Assembly: GCA_946626395.1 (NCBI GenBank)
Contig: CAMOUF010000121.1
Location: 1 to 13,835 of the forward strand
Direction: 5' to 3'
Length of the DNA stretch: 13,835 bases
Source: an uncultured Clostridia bacterium
GTDB taxonomy: Bacteria > Bacillota > Clostridia > Christensenellales > Aristaeellaceae
Part shown: positions 1 to 6,116 of the stretch, piece after piece
Numbering within the stretch: the first letter of the stretch is position 1
How the letters are laid out: every line of letters begins with the position of its first letter
The notes under the pieces: generated by a model
Databases searched by the model: none
What the model was told of the DNA's origin: nothing
What the model saw: the letters and a program-made list of their open reading frames with translations, nothing else
Position numbers and translations under genes: made by a program

Positions 1-5
1 ACGCT

Positions 6-82
6 GAAAATGTGCCACTGGCACATTTTCCGGGCGCTTCGGCCCTACTACGCCTCCCTTCGTTCAGCTTTGCCAGAACGAA
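6..82. repeat. Intergenic palindromes at window start
   Basis: Three hairpins lie in tandem. The first is a perfect 11-bp stem (6-16 with 20-30, GAAAATGTGCC / GGCACATTTTC, 3-nt loop ACT). The second is a short GC stem (32-35 with 42-45). The third is a 7-bp stem (59-65 with 76-82, TTCGTTC / GAACGAA). None is followed by a clean T tract on the plus strand, so this is not a standard terminator, although it could end transcription of a gene to the left. The layout resembles interspersed REP-type palindromes; that is inference, since only one copy is visible here. I see no gene in 1-226. Confidence 0.55.
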
Positions 83-140
83 AAATCTATCCCAAATCTG
101 ATAAGATTTTAAAACGCGAATAGTATAAAGCCGGGTTTTT

Positions 141-173
141 GTTGGAAGTTGGTTGGATAAGGGATGATATAAT
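141..173 (+). promoter_or_regulatory. Promoter of the 227-703 gene, with shared upstream box
   Basis: An extended -10 TGATATAAT lies at 165-173, about 53 nt before the GTG start. The -35 position (145-150, GAAGTT, 17-bp spacer) is a poor match to TTGACA. Instead the upstream part carries direct repeats GTTGGAA-GTTGGTT-GGATAA. The entire 33-bp block recurs on the minus strand at 6853-6821 with only three mismatches and no gap. A conserved block with a weak -35 suggests either an activator site overlapping the -35 or an alternative holoenzyme. Confidence 0.7.
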
Positions 174-226
174 CAATATGTACGGTCGGCTGAAAGCACG
201 GCCTGAATTGATGGAGGAAAACGAAC

Positions 227-703
227 GTGGAACAGATTGCTCTGAATAACGCCCTCATTCTTTCGTTTCCCGATGGCTTTCGGAAACTGAATGATGCGGA
301 GCTGAACCAATGGCGCGCCGCGCAGTCCGGCGCATCGGCATGTTTTCGGGACGATGACAGGCATATCATTGTCAGCCTGGGCTTTAGAAAGGAAGGATTG
401 CTTTCCGGCCTGCTGAACGGAAACGATCTGATCAAGCCCGCTCAGCGCAGGATGGCCTGGGTGATGCGGGCCTATGGCTATCAATGGCTGAAAGAGGATA
501 CGCGGCTGGTGGGCGGCAAAGAAGCCCGGTGTTTTCAATACACCTATACCGCCCAGGGCATTTCCATGCTGGGGGAATGCTGCGCCATCCGGGAAGGAAA
601 GATCCTCTATTATCTGCATTGCTATGTCCGCCGGGAATATGAGGAGCCGGGCTTGCAGACCTGGAAGGACGTGCTGGCGAAAGCCCGGTGGAAGAAACGC
701 TGA
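227..703 (+). CDS. Small hypothetical protein, possible PsbP/DcrB-like domain
   Basis: A 158-residue protein without signal peptide or membrane segment, so probably cytoplasmic. The GTG start is chosen because GGAGGAAA (213-220) sits 6 nt upstream and the promoter at 141-173 fits. I do not recognise a named family. The visible pattern is a strand ending in FPDGF (residues 14-18), a second strand around IIVSLGF, a helix with QRRMAWVMRAYGYQW, then paired strands ARCFQYTY and KILYYLHCYV, and a last helix. This alternation resembles the Mog1/PsbP/DcrB-type alpha/beta fold, and similar motifs occur in the proteins at 4848-5975 and 6117-6752. The fold is inference. The gene is followed after 72 nt by the response regulator and is probably cotranscribed with it. 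Confidence 0.75.
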   Translation: MEQIALNNALILSFPDGFRKLNDAELNQWRAAQSGASACFRDDDRHIIVSLGFRKEGLLSGLLNGNDLIKPAQRRMAWVMRAYGYQWLKEDTRLVGGKEARCFQYTYTAQGISMLGECCAIREGKILYYLHCYVRREYEEPGLQTWKDVLAKARWKKR

Positions 704-775
704 CGCATCAATGAAATGCCATGTCCGCCTGTGCGGCCCTGGGATCGGACGCCGGAAAAAGGGGGAGGAGCATCC

Positions 776-1579
776 GTGAACGCTATTTGCGTGGATGATG
801 AAGCGCAGGTACTCAAGCACACCGTTTCGTCCTGCCAGAAAATACGGGCGCTGGATGATGTGCGGGGCTTTACCCTGCCCCAGGAAGCGCTGGATTGGGC
901 GGCGGCCAACCCGGTGGATCTGGCGCTGCTGGATATCGATATGCCGAATATGAACGGCTTGGAGCTTGCCGAAAAATTAAGAAGGATCAAGCCGAACATT
1001 TCTATCATTTTTATTACCGCCTTCAACCAGTACGCCCTGGACGCTTTCGCGGTTCACCCCACCAGCTATCTGCTCAAGCCCTTCGATCAGGCCAGGCTGG
1101 CCAAAGAGGTGGAGTACGCCCTGTCCCTCCGCCCCAATAAAAATCCTTCCCATATCACCGTGCAAACCTTCGGCCACTTTGAGATCCTGGTGGATGGAAA
1201 AACACTGAATTTTCGCCGGTCCAAGTCCAAGGAGCTTTTGGCCTATCTGGTGAACCGCCGGGGGGCGGGCGTGACCCGTCAGGACGCCTTCGCCGCCCTG
1301 TGGGAGGATCGGGAATACGATGTATCCATGCAAAAGCAGATGGATGTGGTGATCCGCTCCCTGCGGGAATCTCTGCAAAATTATGGCATCGGCGATCTGT
1401 TTGAAATGAAAAACCGCAGCCTGCGCATCCTGCCGGAATTGATCGACTGCGACATGTACCATTTTTTAGAAGGCGATGAAGAAGCCATTAACGCGTATTA
1501 CGGCGAATATATGTCCCAATATGCCTGGGCCAGCGAAACGGAAGCCCAGCTGACGCAGATGCAAAGCAATAAGCAATGA
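776..1579 (+). CDS. Response regulator with SARP-like DNA-binding domain
   Basis: A 267-residue transcription regulator. The REC domain covers about residues 1-110: acidic pocket D7-D8-E9, phosphoacceptor D53 in LLDIDMP, switch T81 (FITAF) and K101 in LLKPF. From about residue 118 (VTVQTFGHFEILVDG) comes an OmpR/SARP-type winged helix with the usual RRSKSKELLAYLVNRRG segment, ending in a short BTAD-like helical region (YYGEYMSQYAWA). An upstream ATG at 716 is possible, but GTG at 776 is preferred because GGGGGAGGA (761-769) precedes it and translation then begins directly at the first REC strand. No histidine kinase is encoded in the window, so it is an orphan here. REC-SARP-BTAD regulators are common in clostridia; the target genes are unknown. 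It is probably cotranscribed with the 227-703 gene. Confidence 0.88.
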   Translation: MNAICVDDEAQVLKHTVSSCQKIRALDDVRGFTLPQEALDWAAANPVDLALLDIDMPNMNGLELAEKLRRIKPNISIIFITAFNQYALDAFAVHPTSYLLKPFDQARLAKEVEYALSLRPNKNPSHITVQTFGHFEILVDGKTLNFRRSKSKELLAYLVNRRGAGVTRQDAFAALWEDREYDVSMQKQMDVVIRSLRESLQNYGIGDLFEMKNRSLRILPELIDCDMYHFLEGDEEAINAYYGEYMSQYAWASETEAQLTQMQSNKQ

Positions 1580-1619
1580 AGAGCCGAAGCATACGGAAAA
1601 AATAAAAACGGGCCATCCA

Positions 1620-1648
1620 TTGACTTTATCGGCAAAAAAATGTAAAAT
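1620..1648 (+). promoter_or_regulatory. Sigma-A-type promoter of the STAS operon
   Basis: TTGACT (1620-1625) and TAAAAT (1643-1648) are separated by 17 bp. This close match lies 41 nt after the response regulator stop and starts a separate transcription unit. Transcription would begin near 1655, leaving a leader of about 220 nt before the STAS gene. Confidence 0.65.
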
Positions 1649-1875
1649 ATGGTGGGAAAGTAAAAACGGTCTGCCGTCGTTTTCTCTCTTCATGTTTTTC
1701 GCCGCTGATTCAGGCTGCGAGCTGAAAGCTGAAACCTTGGCAGACCGATATAGGAACGCTGGAATTCATTCCATGGAGGAGCGCACGGAAATCATCTTCG
1801 AGGAAACCGGAGAGCCCATCAATACCGTTTTTCACGATTCTCCCTGGAATTGACCTGAAAAAGGAGGAAAAGAAA
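1649..1875 (+). other. Long leader region of the STAS operon
   Basis: The stretch 1580-1875 has no convincing gene. Near its predicted 5' end is a compact hairpin (AAAACG 1663-1668 with CGTTTT 1678-1683, or ACGG 1666-1669 with CCGT 1674-1677) followed by a pyrimidine run, resembling a weak attenuator. At 1716-1743 four 7-nt units follow each other (TGCGAGC, TGAAAGC, TGAAACC, TTGGCAG), akin to the heptad elements at 4562-4644 and 12324-12450. A 26-codon frame starting at ATG 1773 and ending at 1853 (acidic; ends HDSPWN) lacks a clear ribosome binding site and cannot be called a gene. The strong site AAAAAGGAGG just before 1876 serves the STAS gene. Confidence 0.4.
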
Positions 1876-2172
1876 ATGACCATTACGAAGCAGCAGAACG
1901 GAACCGCCCTGACCCTGGCCCTGGAAGGCCGCCTGGACACCGTGACCTCTCCCGAACTGGAAGCCGAACTGAAAAATTCCCTGAATGGTGTGGACAGCCT
2001 GATCCTGGATTTTTCAAAGCTGGATTATATTTCTTCCGCCGGATTGCGGGTGCTTCTGTCTGCCCATAAGCAGATGAGAGGAAAAGACGGCATGAAGGTG
2101 ATCAATGTCAATGAGATCGTGCAGGAAGTGTTTGATGTGACGGGCTTTGCCGACATCCTTACCATCGAGTGA
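1876..2172 (+). CDS. STAS-domain anti-sigma factor antagonist
   Basis: A 98-residue single STAS domain of the SpoIIAA/RsbV type, which binds an anti-sigma kinase when unphosphorylated. The sequence has the typical first strands (ALTLALEGRLD, with TSPELE after it), the central LILDFSKLDYISSAGL and the following helix. S54, two residues before the Gly of SSAGL, aligns with the phosphorylated serine of SpoIIAA and RsbV (DSSGL/DSTGL), so switching by phosphorylation is possible; here the preceding Asp is replaced by Ser. Its length is normal for the family. The ATG has a strong AAAAAGGAGG site upstream. The next gene begins 16 nt after its stop and encodes a candidate partner. Confidence 0.92.
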   Translation: MTITKQQNGTALTLALEGRLDTVTSPELEAELKNSLNGVDSLILDFSKLDYISSAGLRVLLSAHKQMRGKDGMKVINVNEIVQEVFDVTGFADILTIE

Positions 2173-2188
2173 AAGGGGATAGGTCATC

Positions 2189-2719
2189 ATGAAGTCTGAC
2201 GCGATCATCATTGACAACCAATGCAATGGATTTGATCAGGCTGGAAAGGCAACCGAAAAGACCGCCGCCTACGCGGGCTTGGATCACAAGGATTCTTTGC
2301 GCCTTCTGCTTTGCACAGAGGAAATGCTCAGCATGGTTCACAGTGTGACGGGAGGCATGGAGGGCACGTTTTGGATTGAAGCCGAAGGAAAAAACTTCGA
2401 GCTGCATCTGACCACAAAAACCGTGATGGATAAGGAAAAGCGTCATTTGCTGATTTCCGCCTCCACCTCCAGAAAAAATGAAGCGGCCCAATCCTTCCTG
2501 GGAAAAATGCGGGACGCGTTTGAGGAATTCATGGCGGCTGACGTGGACCACAGCGACCGGATTCCCGAGGATATCATGAACGATCTGCCCAACCATGTCA
2601 TTGAATGCAAAGAATGGGACGGCTATGAACAGTCCATCCTGCAAAAGGTCGCTGAGCAGGTCAAGGTCAGCATTCGCGGCCAATTGGTGGATATGACCGT
2701 CCTCCAGAAATTTGAATAG
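2189..2719 (+). CDS. Degenerate RsbW/HATPase-like partner of the STAS protein
   Basis: A 176-residue soluble protein without signal or membrane segment. In clostridia the gene after a small STAS gene often encodes an RsbW-like ATP-binding anti-sigma protein. The helix RLLLCTEEMLSMVHSV (about residues 38-53) resembles the N-box helix of HATPase_c, and the closing strand SIRGQLVDMTVLQKF resembles the last strand of such proteins. However, the Asn expected four residues after the Glu of the N-box is missing (S48/M49 there), and no DxGxG or GxGxG nucleotide-binding motif is visible. I therefore infer a kinase-dead or purely binding homologue. A wholly different alpha/beta protein cannot be excluded. 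An AAGGGGAT-type site precedes the ATG. Confidence 0.6.
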   Translation: MKSDAIIIDNQCNGFDQAGKATEKTAAYAGLDHKDSLRLLLCTEEMLSMVHSVTGGMEGTFWIEAEGKNFELHLTTKTVMDKEKRHLLISASTSRKNEAAQSFLGKMRDAFEEFMAADVDHSDRIPEDIMNDLPNHVIECKEWDGYEQSILQKVAEQVKVSIRGQLVDMTVLQKFE

Positions 2720-2769
2720 GAGAATTGGGCTCTCTGCTATATTTCACCAAACCCATAAGGAGATCATCG

Positions 2770-4506
2770 ATGAAAAAAACCGTGTCCTTGTTTTTGATTC
2801 TGATGCTGCTGCTGGGCGGGCTGACAACGGCCGCGGCGGAAGGCCAAGCGCGTATTTTTAACCTGGAATTCCCCATCTTCTGCTGCGAAGTGGAGAGCGT
2901 GCTGAACCATGATTGGCCGCTGTACTTTATGGACGGCGTGGAGGATGTGCCCTGGATCGATCTGGAAGAGCTGGCGGACGTGATGAACGATCTGCTTCAC
3001 GACGTCTATGAAAGACCGTCTTTTCAGCTTACCTATTCCCAGGAAGGCTCCCAGTTCACCCTGAAGCGTGAAAACGGCTTCTGGATGAAGGTAAACTATA
3101 AAGATAACACGATCACCTTCAATGACTACAATGCTTTCGTCCAAAAGCCCGGCAATGAAACTCTGCTGGATCTATTGGCTTTTTCCGGCTTTAACGAAGC
3201 GGGGGAGGCGGAACTGTTCCAGCGGGACGCCAAAGCTTCCTATGACCGGTTCGGCGATTTGATGACGCTGGACCTGACGGACTATGATATTCATCTGGTC
3301 ATGGACGGGGACAGAGGGTATATCCCCCTGCAAACCGCCAATGATTTTGTGGTTTCAAGAGTGACGAACCGCTCCTTGCTGTACAACGGCATGGCCCTGT
3401 TCTTCGCCAACGCCGACGACATGTATGACAGGGAAGCCCAGGATGTAAACGATTTAGGCAAGCTCTATTTTGCCGCTGAGCCTGCGAAGCGCAGCACGGC
3501 GCTGGCGGACTTCGGCTATAAAGAATTGTGCATGATGCTGGACAGCCAGTATGGCCTGAAGAAAAAGCACAATGTTGATTACTTCGCCCATCTTTTCTGG
3601 GAAATCGGCTTCGACGAGGAGCTGACCGCAGCCTCCAGCGAAAACGCGGATTATGCCCTTCACAGCTTCATCAACTTTTATCTGGACGATCTGCATTCCG
3701 CTTACGGCTATTCTTCCTGGATGACCGGGCTTGGCATGCCCTATGAAGAAGGAAACGGACCTTCCAACCGGCTTTACGATAACCAGGAAGACCAGTATAA
3801 AGCGATTCGCAGCAAGCTCCTTGGGGATAAGGTGGAAGCTTATCAGGAGGTAGGCAATACAGCGTACATCACCTTTGATGAGTTTGCATCCAAATATAAA
3901 ACCGCCTATTATTATAAGGCCGCCAGTGAGGGCACCCGGGTGGAGGACACCATCGGCCTGATCGTGTATGCCAGCCAGCAGATCAACCGGGAAAACAGCC
4001 CTATTGAAAATGTGGTGATCGACCTGAGCATCAATGGCGGTGGCGACGCGGACGCGGCCCTGTTCGTGATTTCCTGGATTCTGGGCGAGGCCGAGGTCAG
4101 CGTGGAGGATTCCTTCACCGGAGCCCAGTCCACCATGGTCTATCGGGCCGACGTGAACCTGGACCGCCAGTTTGATGAAAAGGACACCCTCAAGGGAAAG
4201 CATGTCTATTGCCTCATTTCCCCGCTGAGCTTCTCCTGCGGCAACCTGGTGCCCGCGGTGTGCAAGGCCAATCAGGCCGTCACCCTCATTGGGCGCACCT
4301 CTGGCGGCGGGGCCTGCGTGGTGCAGACCATGTCCACGGCCTGGGGCACCACCTTCCAGATTTCCGGCAACAGCCGCCTGTCCTTCCGGAAAAACGGCTC
4401 CTTCTATGATATCGACGAGGGCATCGCCCCGGACGTGTATATCAGCAGGCTGGAAACGCTGTATGACCGGGAAAAGCTGAACGATCTGATCAACAATCTG
4501 CCGTAA
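2770..4506 (+). CDS. Secreted S41-family peptidase-like protein
   Basis: 578 residues. The ATG at 2770 is preferred over one at 2725 because it follows AAGGAG (2757-2762) and opens a Sec signal peptide (MKKTVSLFLILMLLLGG, cleavage probably after TTAAA). The N-terminal part (about 30-290) is a poorly recognisable region including a stretch like a copper-amine-oxidase/stalk domain (ENGFWMKVNYKDNTI). From about residue 360 comes an S41 fold: IENVVIDLSINGGGD, VYCLISPLSFSCGN and LIGRTSGGG. S489 in SFSCG is the probable nucleophile. The Lys of the classical Ser-Lys dyad (CtpA/Tsp type) is not seen 20-25 residues later, where R509-T-S-G-G-G occurs, and there is no PDZ domain. It likely acts outside the membrane and sits 50 nt after the degenerate anti-sigma gene, probably in the same operon. 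Confidence 0.82.
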   Translation: MKKTVSLFLILMLLLGGLTTAAAEGQARIFNLEFPIFCCEVESVLNHDWPLYFMDGVEDVPWIDLEELADVMNDLLHDVYERPSFQLTYSQEGSQFTLKRENGFWMKVNYKDNTITFNDYNAFVQKPGNETLLDLLAFSGFNEAGEAELFQRDAKASYDRFGDLMTLDLTDYDIHLVMDGDRGYIPLQTANDFVVSRVTNRSLLYNGMALFFANADDMYDREAQDVNDLGKLYFAAEPAKRSTALADFGYKELCMMLDSQYGLKKKHNVDYFAHLFWEIGFDEELTAASSENADYALHSFINFYLDDLHSAYGYSSWMTGLGMPYEEGNGPSNRLYDNQEDQYKAIRSKLLGDKVEAYQEVGNTAYITFDEFASKYKTAYYYKAASEGTRVEDTIGLIVYASQQINRENSPIENVVIDLSINGGGDADAALFVISWILGEAEVSVEDSFTGAQSTMVYRADVNLDRQFDEKDTLKGKHVYCLISPLSFSCGNLVPAVCKANQAVTLIGRTSGGGACVVQTMSTAWGTTFQISGNSRLSFRKNGSFYDIDEGIAPDVYISRLETLYDREKLNDLINNLP

Positions 4507-4561
4507 GATAAAATGACTTTAGCTGTTCATTCATGGTTCCTTTGCTGCTTGGAGCATAACG

Positions 4562-4644
4562 AGTTCTAAGCTGATATTGCCCAGCGCAAAAAGCGCTGAA
4601 GAGAAAAGCATTAGGCTTAGAACTTGGAACTGAAAGCTTTGGAT
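4562..4644. repeat. Heptad-repeat inverted element, copy 1
   Basis: Perfect 10-bp arms AGTTCTAAGC (4562-4571) and GCTTAGAACT (4615-4624) enclose a 6-bp hairpin CAGCGC-A5-GCGCTG (4582-4598). The right arm runs on as 7-nt units: TTAGAAC (4617-4623), TTGGAAC, TGAAAGC, TTTGGAT. The segment 4616-4632 matches 12435-12451 at 16 of 17 positions. It contains no coding frame. It could be a non-autonomous mobile element, a structured RNA or a slippage-prone repeat. It lies in the 341-nt gap 4507-4847 that separates the S41 gene from the converging SH3b gene. Confidence 0.6.
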
Positions 4645-4697
4645 CTGATCCCGATACAATGTGTTCTACCCATGACAACTGAACAGCGATAAACGTC

Positions 4698-4745
4698 AAG
4701 GGCCTATTCTTCTGTGAACAAGGAATAGGCCCTTCCTGTTTCTTT
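4698..4745 (+). terminator. Terminator downstream of the S41 gene
   Basis: A perfect 12-bp stem AAGGGCCTATTC (4698-4709) / GAATAGGCCCTT (4723-4734) with a 13-nt loop is followed by a T-rich tail CCTGTTTCTTT. It lies 190 nt after the S41 stop, with the heptad element between them. Confidence 0.7.
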
Positions 4746-4752
4746 CCGGGAG

Positions 4753-4791
4753 CTTCCGCTCATCCGTCTTCCGGATGAAAGCCCGCGGAAG
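4753..4791. repeat. Bulged hairpin between two terminators
   Basis: Left half CTTCCGC-TCATCCG (4753-4766) pairs with CGGATGA (4772-4778) and GCGGAAG (4785-4791); a 6-nt bulge AAGCCC interrupts the right half and the loop is TCTTC. It has no T tract on either strand, so it is not itself an intrinsic terminator. Confidence 0.5.
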
Positions 4792-4798
4792 GAGGTAT

Positions 4799-4838
4799 AA
4801 AAAAAACCAGAGGGAACGTGCCCTCTGGGTTTTTTTTT
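4799..4838. terminator. Bidirectional intrinsic terminator
   Basis: Stem CCAGAGGG (4807-4814) / CCCTCTGG (4821-4828) with loop AACGTG is flanked by A8 on the left (4799-4806) and T9 on the right (4830-4838), so a stem plus U tract forms on both strands. It ends the minus-strand SH3b gene, whose stop codon is at 4848, and backs up the plus-strand terminator at 4698-4745. Confidence 0.88.
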
Positions 4839-4847
4839 CGGGGATGA

Positions 4848-5975
4848 TTACTTCTGCACGGGGATGAAATCCAGGTCGGTGAGGAAGTCGATGCACATCT
4901 GGATCTGGGCGTCCGTCAGGGTCTGGTTGGCGGCGCTGGGATTGGGCGTCATGTTGAATTCGATGAAGTAGCCCATATAGATGGCCAGGATGTCCACGAA
5001 GTCCACGTCGCTGCCGGTTTCACGGGCGACCAGCAGCTTGGTGCCGTGGCCGGTTTCACGATAGGTGATTTCCACCTGGTTCATATCCGTGAAGGAGGCT
5101 TCCAGCAGGGCCAGATCGTCTGCGGTCAGGTCGTTCATGCGCTGCACATTGGCGTAGGAGTCGTCATAAGCGATGGACAGATACATCTGGGGCCGGGTGA
5201 TATCGTTGGGCAGGATGGAAGCGATGATTTTGCCGCCCATCACGTTCACCACCTGCAGGTTGTAGCCGTCAGGCAGCTTGCAGGTCAGGTCAAAGGCGCC
5301 GTTTACGTTCAGGGTGCCCAGCCTCTGGGAGGCGTCGGCAGTGGAAGCGGTCACGGCGGCGATATACTCCTTGTTCAGCCGGATCGAATAATTCTTGGAG
5401 ATATAGCCCACTTTGTTGGTTTCCAGGTCGCGGGCCTTGTACCAGCTGTTGGTTTCGCCAATGACCAGCAGTTCTTTGCTGCCGTCCAGGCTGCGGATGC
5501 GGGAAGTGGTGGTGGAGGGGCCCACGCGGAAGTTGACCCAGCCGGAGGTACGGGTGGGACGGGCCGCGATGTAGAAGGGCTCGGCTATCACTTTTTCGCT
5601 GGCCAGCTCGGCTTCCAGGGATTTGTCAGCGGTCTTGGTGGCTGTCTTACTGGAAGAACGGGAAGGAACAGCAGGAGCGGTGCCGGGATAATAGTCCACC
5701 AGGAAACGGCTTTGCACATAGCCAACAAATCCCTCGCCGCCGGCCCAGTTGATCACGGCCCAGCCGTTGCCCATGGTCATGCGCACGGAGACGGCGTCGC
5801 CGTATTTCAAAGAGCCGATTACATTGTCGCCCACCATGGGATCCATGCGAACGTTCAGGCCTCTTCCGTTTTCGGTGTACACATACATGGTCCATTCCGC
5901 CGAGGCCATGGAAACGGGAATGAACATGGCCAGGAGCATGGCGACCAGCGCCAGAGACAGAAGGCGTTTCTTCAT
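4848..5975 (-). CDS. Secreted double SH3b-domain protein
   Basis: 375 residues. The ATG at 5975 is preceded on its strand by AAAAGGAGAGG and opens a Sec signal peptide (MKKRLLSLALVAMLLAMF, cleavage likely after ASA, residue 26). SH3b domain 1 spans about residues 29-95 (GLNVRMDP, IGSLKYGD, WAVINW, GFVGYVQSRFL). A Ser/Thr/Lys-rich linker follows (about 100-122), then SH3b domain 2 at about 135-203 (VNFRVGPST, GSKELLVIGE, KVGYISKNY). Bacterial SH3 domains bind peptidoglycan or cell-wall polymers. The C-terminal 160 residues form another domain with LPDGY (234-238), KLLVARE and GYFIEFNMTP, which I compare with a PsbP/DcrB-like fold. No catalytic hydrolase domain is visible, so a wall-bound binding or sensing protein is most likely. 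Confidence 0.88.
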   Translation of the reverse strand: MKKRLLSLALVAMLLAMFIPVSMASAEWTMYVYTENGRGLNVRMDPMVGDNVIGSLKYGDAVSVRMTMGNGWAVINWAGGEGFVGYVQSRFLVDYYPGTAPAVPSRSSSKTATKTADKSLEAELASEKVIAEPFYIAARPTRTSGWVNFRVGPSTTTSRIRSLDGSKELLVIGETNSWYKARDLETNKVGYISKNYSIRLNKEYIAAVTASTADASQRLGTLNVNGAFDLTCKLPDGYNLQVVNVMGGKIIASILPNDITRPQMYLSIAYDDSYANVQRMNDLTADDLALLEASFTDMNQVEITYRETGHGTKLLVARETGSDVDFVDILAIYMGYFIEFNMTPNPSAANQTLTDAQIQMCIDFLTDLDFIPVQK

Positions 5976-6057
5976 AGAATATTCCTCTCCTTTTCAGCGT
6001 TGTTCCAACGCTTGATTTATGATTGAAGCGCATAGGCTGCGCCGCAATTCAAATGAA

Positions 6058-6066
6058 ATTGTATCA
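6058..6066 (-). promoter_or_regulatory. Extended -10 promoter of the SH3b gene
   Basis: On the minus strand TGATACAAT (6066-6058) lies about 80 nt before the ATG; no good -35 is present at 17 bp. The predicted leader contains a hairpin with 7-bp stem AGCGTTG / CAACGCT (5996-6002 with 6006-6012) just upstream of the ribosome binding site. A 10-bp direct repeat ACGCTTGATT occurs at 6008-6017 and 6097-6106, on either side of the -10. Confidence 0.4.
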
Positions 6067-6116
6067 CAGGTGATCCAGTATTTTTGTTCAGCCTTGACGC
6101 TTGATTCCCAAGGGGA

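Noticed and set aside
1620..1853. 77-codon frame before the STAS gene
   Set aside because: It begins inside the -35 box of the promoter and has no ribosome binding site; the internal ATG at 1773 also lacks one. No recognisable domain.
2725..2769. Longer start for the S41 protein at ATG 2725
   Set aside because: The 15 added residues would precede the signal peptide, and AAGGAG sits properly before ATG 2770.
5046..6026. Plus-strand open frame of 326 codons opposite the SH3b gene
   Set aside because: Low-complexity Gly/His/Val-rich composition and no start signals; the minus strand carries two clear SH3b domains.
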